A stretch of 64,000 nucleotides of DNA from Cranoglanis bouderius (taxonomy: Eukaryota > Chordata > Actinopteri > Siluriformes > Cranoglanididae), in NCBI GenBank assembly GCA_023630585.1, contig CM042568.1:4440016-4504015 (forward strand). Reading direction: 5' to 3'. The first letter of the stretch is position 1. Each line of letters opens with the position of its first letter. The position numbers and the translations under genes were made by a program. The notes below the pieces were generated by a model. The model made no database searches and was not told where the DNA came from. It saw only the letters and a list, made by a program, of their open reading frames with translations. This document shows, piece by piece, positions 22,912-36,325 of the stretch.

Positions 22912-24311
22912 CCTTTTGATCTTTTACTAAAAAAATATGAGAAAAATATATTTGAAGTATATTCCCATTGATAATTTACATTTGTTTTGTACACCTGGGT
23001 GACTAGGAACAGGAAAATGTTCAACCATGACTTATATGTTTCACAGGGGTATAAATATGAGGTAGGCCAAATTCCCTTAATCATTCATAACAATGGGTAA
23101 GGCCAAGTAATATAGCTGTGATGTACGGCAAAAGGTTGTTGAGCTTCACAAAATAGGAAGTGGGTATAAGAAAATAGCACAAGCATTGAAAATGCCCATT
23201 TCCACCATCGGGGCAATAATTAAGAAGTTCCAGTCAACTGGAAATGTTATGAATCAACCTGGATTTGGACGTGTGTCTATATTGTCTCAGCGTACTGTGA
23301 AGAGGATGATTCGAGTGGCCAAAAAATCTCCAAAGATCACAGCTGGGGAATTGCAGAACTTAGTTGCATCTTGGGGTCAGAAAGACTCCAGAACTACAAT
23401 CCGAAGTCACCTACATCACCACAAGTTGTTTGGAAGGGTTTCAAGAAAAAAGCCTCTACTCTCATCCAAAAACAAACTCAAGCTTCTTCAGTTTGCCAGA
23501 CACTACTGGAACTTCAAATGGGATCGGGTTCTATGGTCAGATGAAACCAAAATAGAGCTTTTTGGCAATAAACACCAGGTGGTTCACACAGAGAGGTAGC
23601 CATATGGAAAAGTACCTCATACTTACGGTTAAATATGGTGGTGGCTTTTTAATGTTTTGGGGCTGTTTTTCTGCCAGAGGACCTGGACATTTTGTTAGGA
23701 TACATTGCATCATGGACTCTATCAAATATCAACAGATATTAAATGAAAACCTGACTGCCTCTGCCAGAAAGCTTAAAATGGGCCGTGGTTGGATCTTCCA
23801 GCAGGACAATGATCCAAAACATACATCAAAATCAACACAAAATAGTTTATTGACCACAAAATCAAGGTCCTGCCATGGCCATCCCAGTCCCCTGACTTGA
23901 AACCGATAGAAATCCTGTGGGGTGAACTGAAGAGGAGTGTCCACCAGCATGGACCTCGAAATTTGAAGGACCTGGAGAGATTCTGTATGGAGGAACGGTC
24001 TCAGATTCCTTGCTATGTATTCTCCAACCTCATCAGGCATTATAGGAGAAGACTCAGAGCTGTTATCTTGGAAAAGGCAGGTAGCACAAAGTATTGACTT
24101 AAAGGGTGCCAATAATGGTTGCACACCTATATTTAACAATGATTTTGCGGATAAACCTGTGTTTTGTTTGCAATTGTTTGATATCCATGAGAGCAGACTA
24201 TTTTTGTTAATTTTTTGAAGAAAAGATCAAAAACTTAAAATAAAGACAAATTTTCACAGCCTTCTTTGCTCATATTTACCAAGAATGCCAATATTAGTGG
24301 AGTGCACTGTA
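22912..24311 (+). mobile_element. Tc1-like transposon copy E, 5'-truncated
   Basis: The right terminus is intact: ATTAGTGGAGTGCACTG followed by TA at 24312-24313, preceded by CACAGCCTTCTTTGCTCATA. The left terminal repeat is not found; similarity seems to begin near CCTTTTGATCTTTT. It contains a disrupted transposase. The same family, in opposite orientation, is copy A at 33967-36939. Confidence 0.85.
23093..24097 (+). pseudogene. Tc1-like transposase pseudogene (copy E)
   Basis: A Tc1-family transposase cuts and pastes its element at TA sites using a DDE/D catalytic triad. Here the ATG at 23093 is followed after five codons by a stop (TAA 23108). The frame then runs through the paired-type helix-turn-helix (KKIAQALKMPISTI; IIKKFQSTGN), the second DNA-binding part (ITAGELQNLVASWG) and the first aspartate motif [13 protein letters not shown], stopping near 23599. 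A frameshift leads to GGGFLMFWGCFSARG and the second aspartate motif [11 protein letters not shown]. Another shift leads to the last acidic motif [13 protein letters not shown]. It ends at TGA 24095-24097. At least one stop and two frameshifts make it inactive. Confidence 0.9.
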
Positions 24312-24429
24312 AACAGCCAATTTTCTGTCACTAATGCAAAATACAGTAACTTCAGATGTCTCTAGACTAGAGTCTACTTGTGGCAAATTCAAGTGATTGT
24401 GCAGATTTAGAAAGACTCACACCTGTTTG

Positions 24430-24863
24430 TATTAAGTCCCACAATACACAGTGCATGTCAGACCAAAAACCAAGCCCTGAAGTCCAAGGAACACTCCATA
24501 GACCTCTGTGATCAATTTGTGGTCAGACATATATAGTATTTGGGCAAAGCCCTTTCTATTTCTTTAAATGTTCCCATAAGCACAGTGGATCCATCATTGT
24601 GAAATGGCAGAAATCCACCATGACACTTCCTAGAGCTGGGACATCCAGCCAAATTGAGTAACCAGGCTAGAAGGGCCTTGGTCAGGGAGTTGACCCAGAA
24701 CCCAATGGCCACTGAGCTACCTCTGCTGAGATGGAAAAACCTGCTGGAAGGAATACTCAATCACCTCAGAAATACTCCATCAACCAGGCTTTATGGGAGA
24801 GTGGTGAGACAGAAGCAACTCCTTCCGTATAAAAAGGCATTTAAAGGACTTAAAGTCAATTGA
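24430..24863 (+). pseudogene. Tc1-like transposase pseudogene (copy F), deleted
   Basis: Remnants of the N-terminal half only. An open frame from 24654 contains QARRALVRELTQNPMATEL and RLYGRVVRQKQLLPYKK, matching the second DNA-binding subdomain and linker of Tc1 transposases. Upstream pieces encode the first helix-turn-helix region in broken frames. The entire DDE catalytic region is deleted, with the sequence jumping directly to the 3' tail. Confidence 0.75.
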
Positions 24864-24923
24864 ATCCATTTTAATTGAAATCTATAACAATAAAGTTTGC
24901 AACAAGTTAAAGGAGTCTGAATA

Positions 24924-26324
24924 CAGTTGCAATCAGAATTATTCAACCCCCACTGCATATCAGGTTTATTGTCAAAATTTACAGACTTTCAGCTGTGTTC
25001 AATGAACAAATCAAACAAAAGCAACTGAAATAGTTCAACACAACGAATGCTTCAAGTGGTTTCCCCAAATTCAACTGAAAATGCAACTTATAATGTCTTC
25101 TCCAGTCTCAAAATTATTCAACCCCCTGAACAGAATCCCTCACAACAGCACAAATATGCAAAACAGGCATTGTCTCAAGCACACTTGATGCAACTAATCA
25201 AGGGCTTCATTAGTTGCACCAGGTGTGCTTGAGCTGGAACACATGAAATACCTGAACTGGCTAGGGGCAGAAAATACATGAAATACCTGGACAGGGCAGA
25301 AAAAGGAAGCTATCAATGGCTGCAACTAGATTTCTGAGAAGGCTGGTTGTGAAAAACCCTCGATTGACTGCAAAAAACCTGCAGCAAGACTTGGTGGCAA
25401 CAGGCACTGAGGTTTCAGTGAGCACAGTATGGCACATATTAAACGCAGAAGGTTTCCATGCCAGAACTCCAAGACGTTCACCACTACTGACCCAAAAGCA
25501 CAAGAAAAGTCGGCTCAAAATCATATAAATAAGTTTTGGGATTCTGTTCTGTGAAGCGATGAAACAAAACTGGAACTTTTCGACACAATAGATCAGCGGT
25601 ATGTCTGGAGAAAGAAGAATGAAGAAAGAACACTCTATCCACAGTCAAGCATGGTGGTGATGCTCTGGGGCTGCTTTGCATCCTCTGGCACTGGAAACTT
25701 GCAGTGTGTGGAAGGCAAGATGGATTCATTGACGTTTCAGGAAATCCTAGGAGAAAACGTCATGTCGTCTGTGAGGAAGCTGGCGCTTGGGCGTCATTGG
25801 ACCTTCCGACAGGACAATGATCCAAAGCATACCTCAAACTCCACCAAGGCTTGGTTGCAGAAGAAGTCCTGGAAGATTCTACAGGGCCATCACAGTCACC
25901 TGACTTGAGCCCCATAGAAAATCTCTGGTGGGATTTGAAGAAGGCGGTTGCAGCACGCGAAACCCAAGAATATTACTGAACTGGAGGCCATTGCTCATGA
26001 GGAATGGACTAAGATTCCTCAGGAACGCTGCCAAAAGCTGGTGTCTGGCTATGCATCTCGTTTGCAGCAGGTCATAACAGCAAAAGGGTGCTCTACTAAG
26101 TACTAAATATGCTTGCAATGAAGGGGTTGACTAATTTTGAAACTGGAGAAGTCATTATAAGTTGCATTTCCAGTTGAATTTGGGGAAACCACTTGAAGCA
26201 TTCGTTGTGTTGAACTACTTCAATTGCTTTTGTCTGATTTGTTCATTGCAAACAGCTGAAAGTCTGTCAATTTTGACAATAACCCTGATTTGCAATGGGG
26301 GTTGATTAATTTTGATTGCAACTG
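24924..26324 (+). mobile_element. Tc1-like transposon copy C with 172-bp TIRs
   Basis: A complete-ended element. The left TIR (24924-25095) begins CAGTTGCAATCAGAATTATT. The right TIR (26153-26324) is its inverted copy with scattered mismatches. TA duplications lie at 24922-24923 and 26325-26326. Both repeats contain AATGCTTCAAGTGGTTTCCC. It is inserted in the 3' end of copy F. Confidence 0.92.
25300..26106 (+). pseudogene. Tc1-like transposase pseudogene (copy C)
   Basis: The first helix-turn-helix is missing. Coding similarity starts with RFLRRLVVKNPRLTAKNLQQ, VSVSTVWHILNAEGFHA and RRSPLLTQKHK (25316-25528). A damaged first catalytic motif follows at about 25555 (SDETKLELF in a shifted frame). 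Then come MVVMLWGCFASSGTG and FRQDNDPKHTSNSTK (25651-25900). In a further frame lies the LSPIENLWWDLKKAV acidic motif near 25906. The final STKY and stop are at 26095-26106. Several frameshifts and stops make it dead. Confidence 0.85.
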
Positions 26325-26424
26325 TACTTTCTGATCCCACTGTATCTACAGCACCATGAACTTTGTTCAAATGTTTTAGTGAAATTGGTCTATCTATAGA
26401 CTTGATTCAAACGTTTCATATAAA

Positions 26425-26655
26425 CATGCTTAAAATGGATGGGTTCCCTTTTGAGTCTGGTTCCTCTCAAGGTTCCTTCCTCATATCATCTCAGGGAGTT
26501 TTTCCTTGCCACCGTTACCTCTGGCTTGCTGATTGGGGATAAATTCATACATTTAAAATATATATCCTTAATTTATATATTTCTGTAAAGCTGCTTTGTG
26601 ACAATGTCCATTGTTAAAAGTGCTATACAAATAATACTGAATTGAATTAAATTAA
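26425..26655 (+). repeat. Common fish dispersed repeat with AATTGAATT tail
   Basis: Contains TTCCCTTTTGAGTCTGGTTC, CTCAGGGAGTTTTTCCTTGC, GTAAAGCTGCTTTGTGACAA and AAAAGTGCTATACAAATAAT, and ends in AATTGAATTAAATT. Shorter relatives of the same tail (CTTGCTYATTAGGGTTCTAG ... GAATTC) occur near 38700-38815 and 42940-43035. Confidence 0.75.
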
Positions 26656-26832
26656 ATTCTGAATGAGCAGGTTACATATTTAAAACTGTCTTTGGGATTA
26701 TTTAGTTCCCTCACTCTTTTGTAGTAAGGCTTACCTTATTGAATGGATATGTGTCACTGTACTAGTTAATTGTATATGCTGACTTAATGTTATGGGCTAA
26801 TCAATGGCTGTTATGGGTTAATGTTACTTAAT

Positions 26833-27019
26833 GGGCAGTGGTAGCTCAGTGGTTAAGGTGTTGGCCTACTGATCGGAAGGTTGTGAGTTCAGATCCCAGC
26901 ACCACCAAGCTCCCGCTGTTGGGCGCTTGAGCAAGGCCCTTAACGCTCAGATGTATAAATGAAATAAAATGTAAGTTGCTCTGGATAAGGGTGTCTGCCA
27001 AATGCCATAAATGGAAATG
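26833..27019 (+). mobile_element. tRNA-derived SINE
   Basis: The head has pol III promoter boxes: A-box-like TAGCTCAGTGGTTAAGG and B-box-like GTGAGTTCAGATCCCAG. It continues GCTGTTGGGCGCTTGAGCAA and GGCCCTTAAC, with a tail TAAGTTGCTCTGGATAAGGG and TGTCTGCCAAATGCCATAAA. This is the best-preserved of three copies in the window. Confidence 0.85.
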
Positions 27020-28320
27020 TTATGTAAGCATAGGGAACTACACAATTGCCTTTCAACCAACTGAAATACACTTTTTGCTGTAGAGACTTAAGGCAATATC
27101 ACTGAAACTCACTATGAGAAGGTTTTTCTGTCTCATAAAGTACAGAAAGTATATTGCAAAAAGGTCTATATACTTTCATTCAAACTGTAACTAGCTTTGA
27201 ACTTCACTAGCTTGCAACTTTGTGTGGACAGCATGGTATAAGATGGATCAGCGTTTATGCTTTTTTAGACAAATTCCAAACACTAGATGACAAATGTTGA
27301 AATGAACATTGTTTCACAAATGTGAAAATTTTAGGAATCCACAAAAGAGGACAGTTCAGGTTACAGTTAGCGTTAGAGCTGGGGTTTGTTCCATATGTCG
27401 GAGGAGCTCTAGACTGATACCTAACAATTTTTGTGTAGCAGAGTGTCTGTACTGCCTCTGGTGTTGTGGAGACACAATAGCAATACTTTTGGTACACTTT
27501 ATCCAGCTTGATATTAAATTTATTTTCACAAAGTGAAATGATAATCAAATTAGGCAGTCAGTATATGCATTTTTTCTTGTACTTATTAGCCACTTGTCTT
27601 GTGAATTATCCTGCCATATTGTAGCCCTGCTGTCTCAGGTTTACATGCTATAGACATAAACATAATGGAGATTGCTTTGGGATTACAATCATATTTCAAG
27701 ATAAAAATCAAAGTGTAAACAGTATAAGTAGAAGTTTGAGCCATGGCCATACTTAATCTCTTTAGGCAGACCAACCCAAATTGTGGTAAAGCGTGTAATT
27801 CTATAATCTTGTTCTATGTTCTATAATCTTAAAAGCAATAATTCACAGTGCTATTGGTCCAAGAAACCTAGTGGCCATGTCCATTCTTAGTCCATTCTAT
27901 GGACCTACACTGGTTATTAGGACTTTGGAAAATGGTTTGTCTATAACAAAGGGTGCCCTAGAAATCAACTGATTGACTGCTACCTGACAAGAATAATAAA
28001 ACCAGTAAGGACACTAGACATTTGGTATGTAAAACTGTCTAGGCTTTTGTGCGTCTTTACTACTTAGGTACCAGATTTGTGACCATGAGCGTGTCACCAT
28101 ACAAGCAGAAAAAAATCCAAATCATCCAGCATTGCTTAATCTGACAAAGAGGGAACGACCCCCAGGGCATCCATTCACTTATCTTCAAATGAATCAGCTG
28201 CAATGGAACAGATGTAAACTGCATTCTGGTACCTTTACCAAACCAGGTGTATCTGCTGATGAGAAGCAGGATATTCAAGACATTCCTCTAGCAATAGGGA
28301 CAAACAAATTCCCTAGCCAG
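27020..28320. other. Intergenic, no gene seen
   Basis: Unique-looking AT-rich DNA. Short frames on both strands (for example 27255-27548 minus and 27309-27536 plus) carry no recognisable family signature. Confidence 0.5.
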
Positions 28321-28832
28321 AGCCATATCACCCTGCAGTTCTTGCCTGGTTTCCCACTAAAACTAAGCCTGGCCAGTACCTGGATGGGAGACTTCCTAGG
28401 GAAAACTGCTGCTGGAAATGGTATAAGGGAGGCCAGCAGGTGGTGCTCTAACTGTAGTCTGTGTGGGTCCTAGTGCCCCAGTATAGTGACAGGGACACTA
28501 TACTGTAAAAAGAGCACGGCCTTTCGGGTGAGATGTTAAACCAAGGTCCTGACTCTCTATGGTCACTAAAAATCCCAGGACACTTCTTGTAAAGAGTAGG
28601 GGTATAACCTGGTGTCCTGGCGAAATTGGCTCTTATCAATCATGGCCCCCGAATAATCGCCATTCCCTGAATTGGCTACATCACTCTCCTCTCCACCAAT
28701 AGGTGGTGGGTGTATGGCTGCCGTCGCATCATCCAGGTGGATGCTACACACTGGTGGTGTTTGAGGAGATTTTCCCCCCATACTATGCAAAGAGCTTTGA
28801 GTGTCTAGAAAAGCGCTATATAAATGTAATGT
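28321..28832 (+). mobile_element. 5S rRNA-derived SINE (SINE3 type)
   Basis: The head resembles 5S rRNA: AGCCATATCACCCTG, then AACTAAGCCTGGCCAGTACC followed by TGGATGGGAGAC, which is the internal pol III promoter region of 5S genes. The body holds GTGACAGGGACACTATACTG, GCACGGCCTTTCGGGTGAGA and AATTGGCTCTTATCAATCAT. It ends GAGCTTTGAGTGTCTAGAAA, then AGCGCTATATAAATGTAA. The 5S part is diverged and would not be a functional 5S gene. Confidence 0.88.
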
Positions 28833-28835
28833 ATA

Positions 28836-29870
28836 TAAATTATGTATCTCTTAGCACATTTACTGACACCTCCTCACCCTCTGGTGAGATGACCACTGTA
28901 TCCATAGCCATAAATTTCTTATATATCCCAGGGTTTGTACTAGAAAATACTATAGGTTCTATCACCAACAACGGGTTAGACCTTTTCTGAACGGCAAAAC
29001 ACCCTGACTCTATGTGATGCTAAAATCATATGCAGTTTTAAATGTGGTGCAGTTGGTACATTTGCACCCCCTATTGTTGGGATTAAACAGACTTTTCCCC
29101 CCAGTAATTCTGTAATTTGTCTTTGCATTACAAATGAATTAAAATAGCCAATTGACAGAAAACATCTATTTTTAAAATTCAAAATTGAAATATAAAGAAT
29201 AAATTAATATGTATTTAAAATGTTACATTTCTACCAACCTTCATCATCAATCTCATATTAAAACTTTCATTTGCTATAGGACTATAAGCTATTAAAATCA
29301 TTTTACCAAGCTAGCTATTACAAAGCTTTTTAGAGACAGCCAAATAACAATTTGGTATGTATTTATTTTTAAGCATTAAAATTAAGTATTTTTGTTGTTC
29401 ATATTTGCTATATTTAGCTGATTGCTCCACAAGACATCCTGAAGTGGCACACACCTAATTAATGGCCAAAAGAAAGAGACACTCCTAGTAGAGAGGTATG
29501 TCATGATAGGGGCTGGGTTTCCAGCCCACCTATAGGCCATGGTGATCCACACAAGGGAGCCCTTCATGTCTTTCCTCCAATTTTATCTGGAAAAAAACAG
29601 TCTGGCTGCAACCTTTTATTCCAACCGACCAGGAGCCACACCTGATAACCAACTGAAGGCAAATTAATTTCAACAAATTAAACATGTGGAATCAGGTGTG
29701 GTTCCTGATTAATTGGAATGGAAACCTAAAGCGAGCCCTTCATTAAAGACCTCTGCTCTATGACAAAAGAACTGTTGGTCTGAGGATGGCCACCATTCAG
29801 CTTGTATAATACAGCAGGGCATGTACCAGGCACAAAAGGAAATGTTCTGTAGACCTGTCGCCATGGAATT
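28836..29870. other. Intergenic, no gene seen
   Basis: AT-rich sequence with no recognisable gene. The segment 29590-29760 (AACCTTTTATTCCAACCGAC; GGAGCCACACCTGATAACC; AATCAGGTGTGGTTCCTGAT) contains a short inverted repeat and looks like a dispersed-repeat fragment. Confidence 0.4.
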
Positions 29871-29879
29871 ATTCAAGGT

Positions 29880-31690
29880 TAATTGATTGATTTATACATT
29901 TGGCCAGAAAACCTGAGTTTAACCACAAAGCTATCCCAGAGTCATCTGTAGTTCTTTCTGTCTTTTTCCTGAAGTGATTAGGCCTGTTAGATGTACAAGA
30001 TCAGCAAGATCAGTATTTTGCATAGACTCATAAGAAGAGGCCTTAAGAACTCTGGAGATCCCACACTGTGGTCTTGGGTATCATGGAGGATGGAGGCACC
30101 TTGCCACATTCAGAAAGGTTGTAATCAAAAACATGCACTGCAATTGCCATCACATACATCATTAGTGTAACTGGGGACTTGCTGTTCTCTAGCAGTCCCT
30201 GAAGAAAAGTGAGTACCTCAGCAATTGAGCAATGCAATGGGTCCAGTTGATGAGGGACACACCATTTGTGGAACAGTTTCCACCTTAGGGCATACATGGC
30301 CCATGTAATAGGGACTCTTGCAATCAGAGTATTTCCTGGACTGCTAAGTCACAGTTCTTAGTTTGCAATTCATTCTGATGGGACAAACCCAGAGTCACGG
30401 GTGAAAATTGATATATCTGACTGCCACAACATTATCCAAGGGGACCAACATGTGGTGACATCTCAGAACCAGAACTTGAGGGCCAGATGGACCATCCTCA
30501 ATTTCAGCTGTTTGATGTGTTCATCTCACATGATGGGGCCCCACACCCTCCATCACACCACACTGATTTCCAGCCAGTAAGGGTCCGTGGTAGATATTTT
30601 TCCTCTGATGGGCACAGCTCGCAAGTAGACCCTTTGTTGTTAGAAAAGCCTTATATCTCCAGCAAGCTAAAGCCTTTGCACCTTTCCCTGACATGAAAAC
30701 ACATATCTGTTTGTGCCAACTGGCATCCAGCCATTGACAACCCACTTCTGGAAACTCATTTCTAGAAAGTCCAAGGGGACTACTGCTGTGGCTGCCATTA
30801 ACCATCAGAGAAGCTTTAAGATTCTTTGTTGGAACTTGGGATTGTGGTGACCTACAACTGGCATGTAAACAGTTAATTTGGTCTTGCTGTGTGCATGATA
30901 CTGAAATCTGTGCTGTCCTGTTCAGTGCTTGATTCAAATTACCTGGACAAAGTGGATTGTCTTGCATAAACCAGGTGGATGGACAGTCACCCTATATCCT
31001 GGCCTAGGTATCTAACAGGTAGGAGTGACATGAGGTTAGCTCCTCAACAGAGGGGTCAATTTCTATAGATTAGAGAGATTGTTCCAGTGCAAGCAGTAAA
31101 ATGGCTTCCCTAATTTCAGTGAACGTCACACACAATGCACAGTACATCTTCATCCACTCGTCGGGCAGCATGCATCTGACCTAGTGTCCGATTTAAAGAG
31201 AACACCAGCAATGCAATACGGTCCACAATGGCACCCCAGCCTGACCTGCTTGTGTCCGTTATATTAGCCAGCACATGTATGACAGAGCCTAGGCACAGCT
31301 TTCTGTTCAAATCTGCCTTTGAAATTCTTAAAACAATTCTTGCACTGAGGCACTGCAACCGCCATGACCAGGCATTGTGCAAAAGAACGCATTCAGTGTT
31401 GCCAGTTTCGCAGGTCTATCTAACCCCACTCAGGCTTCTAGCATTTTAAGAGTGGCTGACTTGGCTAATTTAGAGCCTAGCAGCAGTGCCTGCAAGCATC
31501 TTGGCTTGTTCAGCCATTGCACATGGTGGTTCATCTACTAGGCCATTATCAACCCAGAAGACTCTCTTGGACATAGCAGTTGACTTAGGATACTTGCCTT
31601 CCTCTGATGAATGTTGCAAATTCTGCAACATACATCAACTTTGTGGCCTTGCTGGAAGGTCTTGGCATGGTGCGGACAAGAAAGTATTCA
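29880..31690 (-). mobile_element. DIRS-like (tyrosine-recombinase) retroelement remnant
   Basis: On the minus strand, broken frames give an RNase H-like stretch (LRMVHLALKFW near 30490; then LVPLDNVVAVRYIN near 30440). Next is the N-terminal part of a tyrosine recombinase: ALRWKLFHKWCVPHQLDPLH, CSIAEVLTFLQGLLENS and SPVTLMMYVMAIAVH (30043-30297), continuing with VWDLQ and, shifted, VLKASSYESM. RT/RNase H followed by recombinase is the DIRS1 order. Further upstream, TDTSRSGWGAIVD (31116-31382) also recalls an RNase H start. There are many stops and shifts, no intact ORF and no ends found. An alternative is a stray fragment of another recombinase-bearing element. Confidence 0.6.
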
Positions 31691-31699
31691 TGTGAATCA

Positions 31700-33960
31700 G
31701 CATTTATGAGGGGTTAAATTGAACTGCCATTCTATTAACATTCCAGCCAAAATGGATGCTAGTTCCTCTACATTAGCTAAAGTGTGTTTCCACTAGGATT
31801 TTGAGGGACTAAAGTTCTTTGATATGTTGATCATACCATTGAGAAGAAAATAACTGAAGGAATGAAAATTGGTGGTTACTTAATTACAGTACATGGCAAA
31901 AGTGTAACCAGTCAGCCAAAAATGGAGATTGAGATGGAAGTTATGCATATTAAAATTAATATAGTTTTTAAAAAAATCAATCAATCAATCAACTAATCAA
32001 ACAAACAGCTAAGCCCCAAGTATCTACATCAAATCCCTCAAAATTTACTCTATATTAACTGCAACTGTTAATACAGCAACTAAGGCCTAAAGCATCCACT
32101 GTTAGATGTCACTATAGATTTAGCTGCACAGTACTGTAAAATAATACCACATTTCAACAATACAGTAAAATACCTTAGTTTACATTGCATTCTGGGTAAT
32201 TTTCATTGATTTTAATTTTGATTTGATTTTAATTTTTTATATTTTTGAATTATTTGTAATGTTATTCTGTAGTAGTATTACAATATTACTAACTATAGAT
32301 TTATATACTATACTACCTATATATTATAAACTTATGTGATATCTTGTTATAAATAGTAATAATTATCAGTAATGCAGCAATACAGGTATTACAGTACAAT
32401 ATAGTACAATAAAATACAGTACAAACAGACCAAATTACAAAAAACAGTAAAATACTGTTTTGTAGTTATACAGTATTGTTCTGTATTTCTTGTAAATTGT
32501 ATTACTGTAAATTAAAATACAGCAACTTGCTGGCAACCGTGCTGCCAGTAACACTGTAAATATACAAGGAAATCGTTTACAGTGTTCATTTTGTCACCCA
32601 TCACTCTTCATGCTGTTTATTGGGGAAACAAAGAGAAGATATGCCACTTTCCAGGTATGAGAGACTTCAACAGCAATAGACATAAAATTAACAGCAATGG
32701 ACATAAAATTAACAGCATTTCCATTAGCCTTGCTAGCTGTTGCTGTGGCAATAAAGAAACTCAAAATGATTAAAAAAAAAAAAAATCTACACTTTCTGAA
32801 CTGTATAACCCCTATGAATGACTTAATCTCCTACACGTTTGGAAACACTTTGCTTGCCCAGCTGATAAAGTATGGAGTATATATGCCTAGGCACATAAAT
32901 TCTTCAAGGTACAAAAAAAAAATCAGCTTGTTTTACCTGCACACTGCTTCAGTTTTTAGATGGGTGGACTTGTCCAAGCTGACAGGATTCTGGGCTTCTT
33001 CTCAACTTGCTGCACCATGTGTGATGAGTCTAATTCATTTCTTAGAGTACAGACCAGTCTGTTATTTTATTTATTTTAGCAGGAATTTAACCAGCAAAAC
33101 AACAATTATTCACTAGCTCTTGAGTGCCTGGCTCAGATATGTGAAATATACTGTATATAAAACTGAAATTGCCTTGAGATCCACCAATCAGGACAAACTA
33201 ATTTATCTGGAGATTTTAGTCCAGCAGGCCATCAGTAAAAGCATTGATTAGACACATGCAGAACTTAAGATTGCAAGTGAAGGACAGGCACAGGCATGAG
33301 GACAAGCAAACAAATGTCTTCTATAGCTTCCAAACTTGAGAAAGGAACACCAAAACAAACAAACAAACAAACAAACAAAAACATTATTGACCTTTCCCCT
33401 AGCATCATTTTCTTCTTTAGAATACTGGCAGTTACAACTAACAATATGGCTCATTGCTGCCACCTACTGGAGAATGTTCCTGTGCATGCTGTTATAGGAA
33501 AATAATCAATGACATGATGGTGTGATGTGGCCTGCCACAAAACAGAGTAAAGGTACCACCCTGATGTTGAATTTTCTTTCCAAAGTGTTTTATTCCTCTT
33601 CTATTAAATCAACTTCAAAAATTAATGAATAACACATCATACTTTTTAACAATTGTGGTTACATTTAATGTTGTCAAACATCTGCAAAACAATTTACTTC
33701 CTGTTATCACTTACAGCTATAAACTGGAAACCTTGCTTGCTTACTGTTACAGTACTAAGTGCTGACACTGGAGACTCCTTCCATAAATGTAAAATATGGA
33801 AGGAGGCTGCACCACAGTGCCACCTTAAGAAGCAACAGAAGTTATGGAAATGTCATATGATAGAGCAGTTTTTTTTTATTATTATTATTTCTTAATGAAT
33901 AATAACTGCTCCTTCAATGTCCAATTGCTATCTAACACATGCGACCTCATTAAGCTGTTC
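31700..33960. other. Intergenic, no gene seen; TACTGTAAA-rich patch
   Basis: No gene recognised. 32110-32580 is dense in ACAGTA, TACTGTAAA and CAGTAAAATAC motifs and ends GTTTACAGTGTTC, like a decayed fish MITE. A CAAA run sits near 33354-33380. A direct AGCAATRGACATAAAATTAA duplication lies at 32673-32715. Frames such as 32697-33116 are not protein-like. Confidence 0.4.
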
Positions 33961-34093
33961 AAAGTGTTCAAAATTGTCTTTATTGTTTAACGTTTTGATA
34001 TTCACAAAAATACTCTGCTCTCATGTTGCAAACAAAACACAGGTTTATATATAAAAAAAGAATAATACATACATACATATATATATATATATA

Positions 34094-35531
<1,438 letters not shown>

Positions 35532-36325
35532 GGATGGCCATGGCAGGACCTTGATTTTGTGGTCATTAAACCATTTTTGTGTTGATTTTGATGTACGTTT
35601 TGGATCATTGTCCTGCTGGAAGATCCAACCGTGGCCCATTTTAAGCTTTCTGGCAGAGGCAGTCAGGTTTTCATTTAATATCTGTTGATATTGACAGAGT
35701 CCATGATGCCATGTATCCTAACAAAATGTCCAGGTCCTCTGGCAGAAAAAAACAGCCCCAAAACATTAAAGAGCCACCACCATATTTAACCGTGGGCATG
35801 AGGTACTTTTCCATATGGCTACCTTTCTGTGTGTGCCACCTGGTGTTTATTGCCCAAAAGCTCTATTTTGGTTTCATCTGACCATAGAACCCGATCCCAT
35901 TTGAAGTTCCAGTAGTGTCTGGCAAACTGAAGACGCTTGAGTTTGTTTTTGGATGAGAGTAGAGGCTTTTTTCTTGAAACCCTTCCAAACAACTTGTGGT
36001 GATATAGGTGACTTTGGATTGTAGTTTTGGAGACTTTCTGACCCCAAGATGCAACTAACTTCTGCAATTTCCCAGCTGTGATCTTTGGAGATGTTTTGGC
36101 CACTCGAGCCATCCTCTTCACATTACGCTGAGACAATATAGACACATGTCCAATTCCAGGTTGATTCATAACATTTCCAGTTGACTGGAACTTCTTAATT
36201 ATTTCCCTGATGGTGGAAATGGGCATTTTCAATACTTGTGCTATTTTCTTATAGACACTTCCCATTTTGTGAAGCTCAACAACCTTTTGCTACACATCAC
36301 AGGTATATTCCTTGGTCTTAACCAT
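35532..36325 (-). pseudogene. Tc1-like transposase pseudogene (copy A), C-terminus lost
   Basis: Read on the minus strand from the ATG at 36325. The helix-turn-helix (YKKIAQVLKMPISTIREI) and linker (KITAGKLQKLVASWGQ) lead to the first catalytic motif [12 protein letters not shown] and HTER, then a stop near 35819. Shifted frames continue to the second catalytic region (CCAGCAGGACAATGATCC on the minus strand near 35605). The sequence breaks off at 35532 against copy B, so the last acidic motif and C-terminus are absent. An early stop near 36290 is also present. Confidence 0.85.

Larger units (their letters stand above)
24340..26342 (+). mobile_element. Tc1-like transposon copy F, interrupted by copy C
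   Basis: The left part (about 24340-24921) has the usual untranslated stretch (CACACCTGT; ACAGTGCATGTCAGACC; AAACCAAGCCCTGAAGTCCA). It is followed by a deleted transposase and the tail AAAGGAGTCTGAATA. After copy C the tail resumes as TACTTTCTGATCCCACTG (26325-26342), then TA. The typical 3' end of this family is a GAATACTTTC...CACTG sequence, so the two halves belong to one element. Its left TIR is not recognisable. Confidence 0.75.

Noticed and set aside
26833..26900. Functional tRNA gene
   Set aside because: A- and B-box-like motifs are present, but no cloverleaf or anticodon stem can be formed and the SINE body continues.
28362..28395. Functional 5S rRNA gene
   Set aside because: Only the internal promoter region is similar, the rest is diverged, and a SINE body and tail follow.
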